This document shows positions 1-5,425 of a stretch of DNA of 5,548 nt, piece after piece. The notes under the pieces are model-generated. The model was not told the DNA's origin. It did no database searches and was given only the letters and a program-made list of their open reading frames with translations. Position numbers and translations under genes: made by a program. The stretch is taken from the NCBI GenBank assembly GCA_016207765.1, contig JACQOY010000106.1, positions 1 through 5,548 on the forward strand, in the 5' to 3' direction. The stretch comes from Deltaproteobacteria bacterium. Its GTDB lineage: Bacteria; UBA10199; SBBF01. Each line of letters begins with the position of its first letter. Position 1 is the first letter of the stretch.

Positions 1-344
1 AAGAGATCGCCGAAGATATCCCCCAGATCGTCCATCTCGATCCTGCCGCCCCCCTTTCCCCCCACCCCTTCGAAGGGATTGTAGGTGTAGGTCCGCCATT
101 GACCACCCCCTCCCGGAAACCCCTCAAAATCAACGGAACCAAAGGCGTCATATTTTTTCCGCTTTTCGGGATTGGAGAGAACCTCGTTGGCCTCGGAAAT
201 TTCTTTGAACCGCTCTTCGGCTTTTTTGTCGCCCGGGTTTACGTCGGGGTGGTACTTGCGGGCCAGTTTTTTGAAGACCTTGCGGATTTCTTCATCGCTC
301 GCCGTTTTTGATACCCCCAGGATTTGGTAATAGTCTTTTGCCAT
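1..344 (-). CDS. dnaJ: DnaJ-family (Hsp40) co-chaperone, N-terminal part, runs off the left edge
   Basis: J-domain proteins stimulate the ATPase of DnaK (Hsp70) and deliver unfolded clients to it in the cytoplasm. Reading the minus strand from the ATG at 344-342 gives 114 codons with no stop before the window edge. Residues 1-68 form a complete J domain: it opens [11 protein letters not shown], carries the diagnostic HPD tripeptide at residues 32-34 between helices II and III, and closes with KRKKYDAFG. Residues 69-114 are a glycine/phenylalanine-rich linker ([14 protein letters not shown]) ending in DLGDIFGDL, as in DnaJ and CbpA. The zinc-finger and C-terminal substrate domains lie outside the window, so type I DnaJ cannot be told from type II CbpA, and the symbol is tentative. 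The start is chosen because MAKDYY is the standard J-domain opening. The ribosome site is weak. The gene diverges from gltA across a 300-base gap. Confidence 0.93.
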   Translation of the reverse strand, partial: MAKDYYQILGVSKTASDEEIRKVFKKLARKYHPDVNPGDKKAEERFKEISEANEVLSNPEKRKKYDAFGSVDFEGFPGGGGQWRTYTYNPFEGVGGKGGGRIEMDDLGDIFGDL

Positions 345-405
345 CGGCAAGAATGTAAGGCCTTATGTCGGGATTTGCAACGGTGGAAATCCGGCGTGAA
401 TTTAC

Positions 406-433
406 TTGTCATGAAGATTGATTCCGGCATAAA
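406..433 (+). promoter_or_regulatory. Possible sigma70-type promoter for gltA
   Basis: TTGTCA (406-411, five of six matches to the -35 consensus) is followed after 16 bases by CATAAA (428-433, four of six matches to the -10 consensus). An overlapping AATAAT at 432-437 matches better but sits at a poor spacing. The expected transcript start near 440 coincides with the first hairpin of the leader, giving about 205 untranslated bases before gltA. This is inferred from consensus matching only. Confidence 0.35.
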
Positions 434-437
434 TAAT

Positions 438-626
438 CGGCATCCGCGTTGCGATGCTGTTTTAAAGGACTGACGCTAATCATAAACGCATCTGATAGCG
501 GTCATGGCCGAATGGCCGGTAATACTGTGAAGTCCGTAGATTACGTAGATGAATGCGGACTTCAAGTACTACAGGGCCGGTCGTAAGCCCTCTCGGGCTG
601 TCGTCTAAACAGCGGCCCTGTTAGTA
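438..626 (+). promoter_or_regulatory. Hairpin-rich leader upstream of gltA (candidate structured RNA or palindromic element)
   Basis: The gap between dnaJ and gltA holds no convincing gene, but its gltA-proximal two thirds contain successive inverted repeats. Stem 1 pairs CGGCATC (438-444) with GATGCTG (453-459), with one G-U. Stem 2 pairs CGCTA (474-478) with TAGCG (496-500). Stem 3 is GGCC-GAAT-GGCC (506-517). Stem 4 is a perfect 9-base pairing of TGAAGTCCG (528-536) with CGGACTTCA (556-564), extendable by TAC/GTA. Stem 5 pairs ACAGGGCC (571-578) with GGCCCTGT (614-621) and encloses AGCCC-TCTC-GGGCT (586-599). No T-run follows any stem, so they are not standard intrinsic terminators. I do not recognise a named riboswitch class. 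A cis-acting gltA leader and a dispersed palindromic element are both possible. The dnaJ-proximal part (345-437) shows only a 6-base stem, GGATTT (371-376) with AAATCC (387-392). Confidence 0.45.
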
Positions 627-644
627 AGAAAGATTGAACAAAGT

Positions 645-1928
645 ATGAAAACGATCCAAAAACCGAAGCTTTCCGTCGTTGACGACCGCACCGGCAAGAA
701 ATACGAACTTCCCATCGAAAACCGTTCCATCTGGGCGGTCGACTTAAAACAAATCAAGGTGGACGAAGAGGACCGGGGGCTCTACAGCTACGATCCCGCC
801 TTTTTAAACACCACCTCATGCAAGAGTAGCATCACCTTCATCGACGGAGAAAAGGGAATTCTTCTCTACCGCGGCTATCCGATCGAACAACTGGCGGAGA
901 AAAAAAAGTATCTCGAAGTGGCCTATCTTTTGATCTACGGCGATCTTCCCAACCGCCGGCAGTATACCGAATGGGACGAGGAAATCAAACGGCACCTTCG
1001 GGTCAATCCGGCCATCAACTATATGATGTGGGCCCTGCCGAAAACTTCCCATCCCATGCCCACGATTATTTCGGCCATTGCCGGTCTTTCCTGCCTCAAT
1101 CCCGAGGCCAAAAACGTGACCGACCCCGATACGCGCCAACTGGAAATCATCCGGCTCATTGCCAAAATGCCCACCCTGGCCGCATGGGCCTACCGGCACA
1201 GCCGGGACCTTCCACCCGTCGATCCCGACCCCGAATTGAGCTACACGGGAAATTTTCTGGCCATGCTTTTTCAGGAGGGGAATAAAAAGTATCAGCCGAA
1301 TCCGGCCATCGAGAAAGCGCTTGATATCCTCTTTACCCTTCATGCCGACCACGAACAGAACTGTAGTACGACGGCCATGCGCGTGATCGGTTCCTCCCAT
1401 GCCGATCCGTTTGCGGCGGCGGCGGGGGCGGCGGCCGGTCTTTCCGGTCCACGCCACGGCGGGGCCAATGAAGAGGTATTAAAAATGCTCCGGAAGATCG
1501 GCTCCAAAGACCGGGTGGGCGCGCATATCAAGCATGTAAAGGAGGGGGAGGAAAAACTAATGGGCTTCGGCCACCGCGTCTACAAGAACTACGACCCGCG
1601 GGCCAAGATCATCAAGGAAGCCGCCACGAAGGTGTTTGAGGTCACAGGAACGAATCCGCTCCTGGAGATCGCCATCGAGCTTGAGCGCATTGCCCTCGAA
1701 GACGAGTATTTCGTGAAAAGAAAACTCTATCCCAACGTCGATTTTTATTCCGGCCTGATCTATGAGGCAATCGGCATCCCCACCGAAATGTTCACCGTCC
1801 TTTTTGCCGTGGCCCGAATGTCCGGCTGGATGGCCCAATGGAGGGAATTCCTTCTCGACCCCGAGCAAAAAATTGCCCGCCCGCGCCAAATTTACCTGGG
1901 ACGGGGCCTGCGTTCCGTGCCGGATTGA
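645..1928 (+). CDS. gltA: Citrate synthase (type II, hexameric type)
   Basis: Condenses acetyl-CoA with oxaloacetate to citrate, the entry step of the TCA cycle, in the cytoplasm. The 427-residue length matches the GltA family. Residues 6-45 form the N-terminal beta-rich extension typical of the NADH-sensitive hexameric enzymes, followed by the conserved block FIDGEKGILLYRGYPIEQLAE (residues 65-85). The catalytic residues are all present: His271 in GPRHGGANE, His310 in MGFGHRVYKNYDPRA and Asp366 in YPNVDFYSG. LHADHEQN (232-239) is the usual oxaloacetate-site helix. Residues 257-264 are a run of Ala with one Gly, encoded by a GCG-rich tract; related enzymes are also Ala/Gly-rich here, so I read it as tolerated variation. 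The ATG at 645 gives the standard N-terminus, although the ribosome site is weak (AAGAAAG about 12 bases upstream). A long hairpin-rich leader precedes the gene and a perfect palindrome follows the stop by two bases. Confidence 0.98.
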   Translation: MKTIQKPKLSVVDDRTGKKYELPIENRSIWAVDLKQIKVDEEDRGLYSYDPAFLNTTSCKSSITFIDGEKGILLYRGYPIEQLAEKKKYLEVAYLLIYGDLPNRRQYTEWDEEIKRHLRVNPAINYMMWALPKTSHPMPTIISAIAGLSCLNPEAKNVTDPDTRQLEIIRLIAKMPTLAAWAYRHSRDLPPVDPDPELSYTGNFLAMLFQEGNKKYQPNPAIEKALDILFTLHADHEQNCSTTAMRVIGSSHADPFAAAAGAAAGLSGPRHGGANEEVLKMLRKIGSKDRVGAHIKHVKEGEEKLMGFGHRVYKNYDPRAKIIKEAATKVFEVTGTNPLLEIAIELERIALEDEYFVKRKLYPNVDFYSGLIYEAIGIPTEMFTVLFAVARMSGWMAQWREFLLDPEQKIARPRQIYLGRGLRSVPD

Positions 1929-1930
1929 TT

Positions 1931-1958
1931 GTAGGGGCAATTCATGAATTGCCCCTAC
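1931..1958. repeat. Perfect 28-base palindrome of the GAIHELP-coding dispersed repeat type
   Basis: The half-site GTAGGGGCAATTCA (1931-1944) is followed directly by its exact reverse complement (1945-1958), with no spacer. It lies two bases after the gltA stop. Because it is symmetric, both strands encode the peptide GAIHELPL in one frame, a string I recall from falsely extended protein predictions in several bacterial groups. As RNA it could form a stable hairpin that protects or ends the gltA message, but no T-run follows, so it is not a canonical terminator. Only this copy is in the window. That it is dispersed in the genome is recalled knowledge, not seen here. Confidence 0.85.
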
Positions 1959-1978
1959 GGCATGCATCCTGTTACAAT
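1949..1978 (+). promoter_or_regulatory. Possible promoter for the CDF transporter, -35 inside the palindrome
   Basis: TTGCCC (1949-1954, four of six -35 matches) lies in the right arm of the palindrome. After 18 bases comes TACAAT (1973-1978, five of six -10 matches). The expected start of transcription, near 1985, is only about three bases before the ATG at 1988. This would explain why no Shine-Dalgarno sequence is visible there. Inferred from consensus only; read-through from gltA is an alternative. Confidence 0.35.
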
Positions 1979-1987
1979 CCCCTCATC

Positions 1988-2866
1988 ATGGCCCGCACAA
2001 CCGACCGGGAAGTAAAGCAGGTCCTGATTATCACCTTTCTGTTGAACCTTGTCGTCTGCGGCGCCAAATTGATTTACGGCTTTGCGACAAAATCGCTCAG
2101 CCTGCAGGCGGACGGTTTTCATTCGTTGCTCGATTCTTCCTCCAACATCGTCGGCATGATAGGAGTCATCCTGGCGTCCAGGCCTCCCGACGAAAGCCAC
2201 CCCTATGGACACCGGAAAATCGAGACACTGGCGGCCTTGAGCATTTCGTTTCTCCTTTTTGCAACCTGTTACGAAATCACCACCAACGTTGTCGAGCGGA
2301 TCGGGCATCCCGTCATCCCTCAGGTGCATTTTTTGAGCTTTCTGATTATGGCGGTCACTGTCGGGGTCAACTTGTGGGTTTCAAGCTATGAGATGAAAAA
2401 AGGGCTGAAGCTGAAAAGCGATTTCCTGCTCGCTGATTCCATGCACACACGCTCGGATGTTTTTGTCTCTCTTTCGGTGATCGGCTCCTTTGTGGCGGTT
2501 TTGCTGAACGCCGTTTTTCTGGACATCGTGATTGCCGCCGGGATCGTCCTTTTCATCATCTATGCCGCCTTTCGGATCATGCACCGGAGCTTGAACGTTC
2601 TATTGGATGCGCAACCGCTCAACCCTTTGGGCATTGAGGAAACGGTCATGGCCATTCCGGGAGTCCTCTTCTGCCATAAAATCAGGAGCCGCGGGGCGGC
2701 AAACGGCATTTTCGTCGATTTTCACATCCATGTGGAACCGCTGATGACGCTGGAAGACGCCCACTCGCTTACCCATGAGGTGATCCGGCAGGTTAAGGAA
2801 AAATATCCGGAGATCGTCGATGTGGTCGTCCATACCGAACCGGCCTATTTGACAAAAACCAGGTAA
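1988..2866 (+). CDS. Cation diffusion facilitator (CDF) family divalent metal exporter
   Basis: A 292-residue inner-membrane proton-coupled exporter, probably for Zn2+ or a similar divalent metal, close to the 300-residue length of YiiP/FieF. About six membrane segments are visible (roughly residues 12-32, 36-62, 78-97, 113-133, 147-172 and 175-196), then a cytoplasmic domain (205-292). The transport site has the HxxxD pair His45/Asp49 in segment 2 (ADGFHSLLD) and His153/Asp157 in segment 5 (ADSMHTRSD). This HD-HD set is usual for zinc-type members, whereas YiiP has DD-HD. HPYGHRKIE (71-79) is the conserved loop after segment 2. The tail carries His246, His248 and His282, as in metal-binding CDF tails. 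The frame is open back to an ATG at 1838, but those 50 extra codons read through the end of gltA and the palindrome, so the ATG at 1988 is chosen. No Shine-Dalgarno is visible. Exact metal is unknown. Confidence 0.93.
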   Translation: MARTTDREVKQVLIITFLLNLVVCGAKLIYGFATKSLSLQADGFHSLLDSSSNIVGMIGVILASRPPDESHPYGHRKIETLAALSISFLLFATCYEITTNVVERIGHPVIPQVHFLSFLIMAVTVGVNLWVSSYEMKKGLKLKSDFLLADSMHTRSDVFVSLSVIGSFVAVLLNAVFLDIVIAAGIVLFIIYAAFRIMHRSLNVLLDAQPLNPLGIEETVMAIPGVLFCHKIRSRGAANGIFVDFHIHVEPLMTLEDAHSLTHEVIRQVKEKYPEIVDVVVHTEPAYLTKTR

Positions 2867-2878
2867 ATGAGGGATTAG
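2849..2878 (+). promoter_or_regulatory. Weak candidate promoter for the tatB-tatC-nadA-nuoI group
   Basis: A perfect -35 hexamer, TTGACA (2849-2854), lies in the last codons of the CDF gene. The best partner is GATTAG (2873-2878) at 18 bases, only three of six matches. If used, transcription would begin near 2885, just before the nested inverted repeat. The hexamer also reads as Leu-Thr codons, so it may be coincidence. Confidence 0.22.
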
Positions 2879-2893
2879 TCGGGTTCACTCGCT

Positions 2894-2996
2894 GACGAAC
2901 GGGTGACGCCTTCGGTGTGGCTCCCGATCGCGCCGCAGTCCCGCAACGCGGGACGAGGACGAGTGGGAGACCCGCAGGCGGCAGGACCCGTTCGTC
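2894..2996. repeat. Nested inverted-repeat element upstream of tatB
   Basis: Four concentric pairings span 103 bases. The outermost is a perfect 11-base stem, GACGAACGGGT (2894-2904) with ACCCGTTCGTC (2986-2996). Inside it CGCCT (2907-2911) pairs with AGGCG (2976-2980), then GGCTCCC (2919-2925) with GGGAGACC (2965-2972, one bulged A). The core is a perfect 7-base stem, GTCCCGC (2938-2944) with GCGGGAC (2948-2954), around a three-base loop. Positions 2901-2990 are 74 percent G+C, clearly above the neighbouring genes. The element ends 14 bases before the tatB ATG and leaves the ribosome site unpaired. An open frame through it, in frame with tatB from an ATG at 2903, is judged spurious. It could be a leader RNA of the tat group or a mobile palindromic repeat; I do not recognise a named family. 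Confidence 0.6.
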
Positions 2997-3010
2997 GAAA
3001 GAGAAAAATT

Positions 3011-3253
3011 ATGTTTAACATGGGTGGCGGAGAGTTGATACTCGTTGGGCTTGTTGCCCTCCTTTTAATCGGCCCGAAAAAACTGCCGGAGGTGGCAACC
3101 CAGCTTGGGCGGTGGTTCGCCCAACTCCAGCGGGGCTTCGATGACGTGAAAAAAAGCGTGCGGGAGGGGCTTAAGGATGAAGGAAACGAAAAGAAAAAAG
3201 CGGGCAGTAGCCAAAAAGGGGCTTCGGGGCCCCAAATAAAAGATGACAAATAA
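3011..3253 (+). CDS. tatB: Sec-independent translocase subunit, TatA/TatB family, TatB-like
   Basis: A small inner-membrane subunit of the twin-arginine translocase; TatB and TatC together form the receptor for twin-arginine signal peptides of folded proteins. The 80-residue product has a short periplasmic start, one membrane helix (about residues 6-20), the GPKKLPE hinge (21-27), an amphipathic helix to about residue 53 and a charged, lysine-rich tail. MFNMGGGEL with Glu8, and GRWFAQLQRGFDDVKKSV after the hinge, look more like TatB than TatA, which normally has FG before the hinge and a shorter amphipathic helix. Paralogue choice remains an inference. The frame is open back to an ATG at 2903, but that extension has no family resemblance and crosses a G+C-rich inverted repeat, so 3011 is chosen. 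AGAG at 3000-3003 is a weak ribosome site. The gene overlaps tatC by 11 bases. Confidence 0.88.
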   Translation: MFNMGGGELILVGLVALLLIGPKKLPEVATQLGRWFAQLQRGFDDVKKSVREGLKDEGNEKKKAGSSQKGASGPQIKDDK

Positions 3254-3968
3254 TACTCCGCAAGACACCCTGATCGGCCATCTTACCGAACTTCGCAAAC
3301 GCGTCGTCCGTTCGCTTTTGGCGATAGGTCTGGGGGCCGTTGTCGGCCTTGTCTTTTGCAAACAACTCTATCGCATTCTTCAAGTCCCCATGCTGAAAGC
3401 CCTGCCCGAGGGGAGTTTTTTCATCGCGACGACGCCGTTTGAATCGTACATCACTTATTTCAAGGTCTCCCTCTTGGCCGGTCTTTTTGTTGCCTCGCCG
3501 TTTGTTTTCTATCAACTCTGGCGCTTTGTCGCGCCGGGGCTTGAACCCCGTGAGAAAAAATATCTTTTGCCGGCCTCTTTTGTATCGGCCCTGCTTTTTA
3601 CCGGTGGCGCCCTTTTCGGCTATTTTGTCGTTTTTCCCGCCGGTTTTTATTACGTGAGTCTCGTCATGAACGACACCGCCATCCGGCTTTTGCCGAAGAT
3701 GAGTGATTATCTGGGTTTAAGCGTCATGATGCTGTTGGCCTTCGGCATCACCTTTGAACTGCCGCTTTTTATTTTCATCGCCGGAAAACTTGGGCTGATC
3801 GACTACGGATTCATCAAAAGGAACCGGCGATATGTGATTGTCGCCCTTTTTGTGCTGGCCGCCATCCTGACACCGGGGCCGGACGTCCTTTCCCAGCTCC
3901 TTCTGGCCCTTCCCCTGTGGGCTTTATTTGAGGTGGGAGGGTTGACGCTTCTGATGATACGGCATTAA
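3243..3968 (+). CDS. tatC: Sec-independent protein translocase TatC
   Basis: The multi-spanning core of the twin-arginine translocase, which binds the RR signal peptide and recruits TatA. The product has 241 residues, slightly short of the usual 250-260. Six membrane segments are visible (roughly 23-40, 74-95, 108-133, 155-178, 196-210 and 213-235). Family signatures are present in order: the cytoplasmic N-terminal HLTELRKR (13-20); FYQLWRFVAPGLEPREKK (89-106), which contains the signal-peptide site glutamate Glu104; YFVVFP (127-132); AFGITFELP (166-174) with Glu172 inside the membrane; and LTPGPDVLSQLLLALPLWALFE (209-230). The start overlaps tatB by 11 bases and lacks a clear Shine-Dalgarno, so translation is probably coupled to tatB. 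No tatA is in the window, so a TatA must be encoded elsewhere or the tatB-like protein serves both roles. Confidence 0.97.
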   Translation: MTNNTPQDTLIGHLTELRKRVVRSLLAIGLGAVVGLVFCKQLYRILQVPMLKALPEGSFFIATTPFESYITYFKVSLLAGLFVASPFVFYQLWRFVAPGLEPREKKYLLPASFVSALLFTGGALFGYFVVFPAGFYYVSLVMNDTAIRLLPKMSDYLGLSVMMLLAFGITFELPLFIFIAGKLGLIDYGFIKRNRRYVIVALFVLAAILTPGPDVLSQLLLALPLWALFEVGGLTLLMIRH

Positions 3969-3977
3969 ATTAAATGT

Positions 3978-4898
3978 ATGGACGATCTGGAAAAACTCAA
4001 ACAAGAAAAGAACGCCCTGATTATCGCCCACTACTACCAGGAGCCGGAAATTCAGGATGTGGCGGACTATGTGGGGGACAGCTTAGGCATGGCCCTTTAT
4101 GCCAAGAAACAGAAGTGCCGGATTGCCGTGGTGGCAGGGGTTAGGTTCATGGCCGAAACGATCAAGGTCTTGAACCCCGACAAGAAAATCCTTCTCCCCG
4201 ACTCAAACGCCGGCTGTTCGCTGGCCGATTCGTGCACCCCGGAGGTCTTTAGCTATTTTCTCTCCAAACATCCCGGGGCCTTTGTGATGACCTATGTGAA
4301 TTCAAGCCTCGAGATCAAGGCGTTAAGCGACGTGATCTGTACATCATCAAACGCCTTGAAAATCGCAAGCCAGATTCCAGCCGACCGGCAAATCGTCTTC
4401 GGCCCCGATCAGCATTTGGGGCGATTTATCATGAAAAAACTGGGGAGGCCGCTGATCCTCTTTCCCGGAAACTGCTTTGTCCACATGTCGTTTTCGGCCA
4501 AAGAGATGGTCCGGCTCAAAGAGCGTTTTCCCGACGCCGCCATCATTGCCCATCCGGAATGCGAGGAGTCGGTGCTAAGCCATGCTGAATTTGTCGGCTC
4601 CACCAGCCAGCTTTTAAAATACACTAAAGAATCCCCGAAAAAGAAATTCATCGTGATGACCGAGGCGGGCATTATCCATCAGATGAAAAAACTGAATCCT
4701 GACAAGGAATACATTGTGGGGCCCGATCTGGAGGGATGTTCATGCAATGAATGTCCCCATATGAAACTCAATACGCTGGAAAAGGTCACTGACTGTCTGG
4801 AACGCGAGGAACCGGAAATGATCGTCAAACCGGCGCTCGCCAAAGCGGCGATGAAACCGTTGCAAAAAATGGTTGAAATGACCGGTTCCCCGGCGTAG
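3978..4898 (+). CDS. nadA: Quinolinate synthase NadA
   Basis: Condenses iminoaspartate with dihydroxyacetone phosphate to quinolinate, the pyridine precursor of NAD, using an oxygen-sensitive [4Fe-4S] cluster in the cytoplasm. The product has 306 residues, matching the short, roughly 300-residue form of the family. The three internally repeated domains each give conserved active-site residues: His18 and Tyr20 (AHYYQ), Ser35 (GDSLG), Tyr106 and Asn108 (TYVNSS), Ser123 (TSSNA), His192 and Glu194 (AHPEC), and Thr209 (GSTSQ). Cluster ligands are Cys80 (AGCSLAD), Cys166 (GNCFVH) and one of Cys254/256/259 (CSCNEC), most likely Cys259, which precedes PHMKLNTLEK. It begins 9 bases after tatC with no Shine-Dalgarno, so coupling to tatC is likely. 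An earlier overlapping ATG at 3974 is out of frame. The iminoaspartate-forming partner (nadB or aspartate dehydrogenase) is not in the window. Confidence 0.97.
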   Translation: MDDLEKLKQEKNALIIAHYYQEPEIQDVADYVGDSLGMALYAKKQKCRIAVVAGVRFMAETIKVLNPDKKILLPDSNAGCSLADSCTPEVFSYFLSKHPGAFVMTYVNSSLEIKALSDVICTSSNALKIASQIPADRQIVFGPDQHLGRFIMKKLGRPLILFPGNCFVHMSFSAKEMVRLKERFPDAAIIAHPECEESVLSHAEFVGSTSQLLKYTKESPKKKFIVMTEAGIIHQMKKLNPDKEYIVGPDLEGCSCNECPHMKLNTLEKVTDCLEREEPEMIVKPALAKAAMKPLQKMVEMTGSPA

Positions 4899-4900
4899 GA
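4897..4900 (+). promoter_or_regulatory. Ribosome binding site of nuoI overlapping the nadA stop
   Basis: AGGA overlaps the TAG stop of nadA and lies 11 bases before the nuoI ATG, slightly longer than ideal. It supports the chosen nuoI start and ties its translation to the end of nadA. Confidence 0.5.
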
Positions 4901-4911
4901 CACATAAACCC

Positions 4912-5424
4912 ATGACAATTGTCCTCAAAAAGAAACAGCTCACCTTTCTCCAGAGAATCTATGTCATCGAGATCCTCAAGGGGATGATGATCACCCTCCG
5001 CCATCTGGTCAAAAACATGATTTTTCAGAGTAAAATCATGACGGTGCAATGGCCCGAACAGAGAAAACTGATCCCGGCCGTGCATCGCTCCGAACACCGT
5101 CTGATGCTTCGCGAAGACAATAGCATCCGGTGCACCGCCTGCATGCTCTGCCAGACGGTTTGCCCCGCCCATTGCATTCACATCGAGGCGGCGGAGGGGG
5201 AAACGCCGGAGAAGGAAAAGTACCCGGAAAAATTCACGATTGATCTGCTCAGGTGCGTCTACTGCGGCTACTGTGTCGAGGCCTGCCCATGCGACGCCAT
5301 CCGGATGGATACCGGCAAGCTGGTGGAGGCCTATTACAAGCGCGAAGATTTCATCAAGGACATCAACTACCTCAAAAAAAACCACCCCGCGGGATCAAGC
5401 CCGATTTCGGAAGGGATTTATTGA
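4912..5424 (+). CDS. nuoI: NADH-quinone oxidoreductase subunit I (NuoI), 2x[4Fe-4S] ferredoxin-type
   Basis: A peripheral-arm subunit of respiratory complex I that carries clusters N6a and N6b and passes electrons toward the quinone-site subunits at the membrane surface. The product has 170 residues, normal for the family. The N-terminal stretch EILKGMMITLRHLVKNMIF (20-38) is the membrane-facing helix typical of NuoI, followed by TVQWPEQ (44-50). Two complete CxxCxxCxxxCP motifs are present: Cys74/77/80/84 and Cys115/118/121/125. The link KYPEKFTIDLLRC and the ending CDAIRMDTG are NuoI-like rather than those of a small free ferredoxin. It follows nadA by 13 bases. No other nuo gene is visible, so the remaining subunits must be elsewhere. 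A ferredoxin-like subunit of another NuoI-related complex is a less likely reading. Confidence 0.93.
   Translation: MTIVLKKKQLTFLQRIYVIEILKGMMITLRHLVKNMIFQSKIMTVQWPEQRKLIPAVHRSEHRLMLREDNSIRCTACMLCQTVCPAHCIHIEAAEGETPEKEKYPEKFTIDLLRCVYCGYCVEACPCDAIRMDTGKLVEAYYKREDFIKDINYLKKNHPAGSSPISEGIY
5374..5395 (-). terminator. Possible intrinsic terminator of the minus-strand gene, inside nuoI
   Basis: Read on the minus strand, ATCC-CGCG-GGGT (5395-5384) can form a short stem and is followed two bases later by eight T residues (5381-5374). The stem is only four or five pairs, so efficiency is doubtful. It lies about 30 bases past the minus-strand stop and inside the nuoI 3' coding end, so it would be constrained by the nuoI protein sequence. 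Confidence 0.3.
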
Positions 5425-5425
5425 A

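Noticed and set aside
99..430. Two short open frames (99-311 plus, 239-430 minus) over and beside the dnaJ start
   Set aside because: They overlap the clear J-domain frame and show no family motifs; they follow from its base composition.
345..437. CIRCE-type heat-shock operator upstream of dnaJ
   Set aside because: No TTAGCACTC-N9-GAGTGCTAA inverted repeat is present; only an unrelated 6-base stem is seen.
614..626. Intrinsic terminator or integron attC-like site at the end of the gltA leader
   Set aside because: No T-run follows the stem, and the end sequence does not fit the attC consensus; no integrase or cassette is nearby.
1412..1436. GCG-rich tract in gltA as a possible expanded triplet repeat
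   Set aside because: The frame is intact and the Ala/Gly-rich segment is common at this position in citrate synthases.
816..1457. A 213-codon minus-strand open frame inside gltA
   Set aside because: It lies wholly antisense to a gene with every catalytic residue, has no recognisable domain, and is Gly/Arg/His-rich as expected for an antisense shadow.
1557..1967. A 136-codon minus-strand open frame beginning in the palindrome
   Set aside because: Its start is the repeat-encoded GAIHELPL string and the rest is antisense to gltA.
1838..1987. N-terminal extension of the CDF transporter
   Set aside because: It is gltA coding sequence in another frame plus the palindrome; CDF similarity begins at the ATG at 1988.
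2903..3010. N-terminal extension of the TatB-like protein
   Set aside because: It reads through the nested inverted repeat, and TatA/TatB proteins begin just before the membrane helix, as from 3011.
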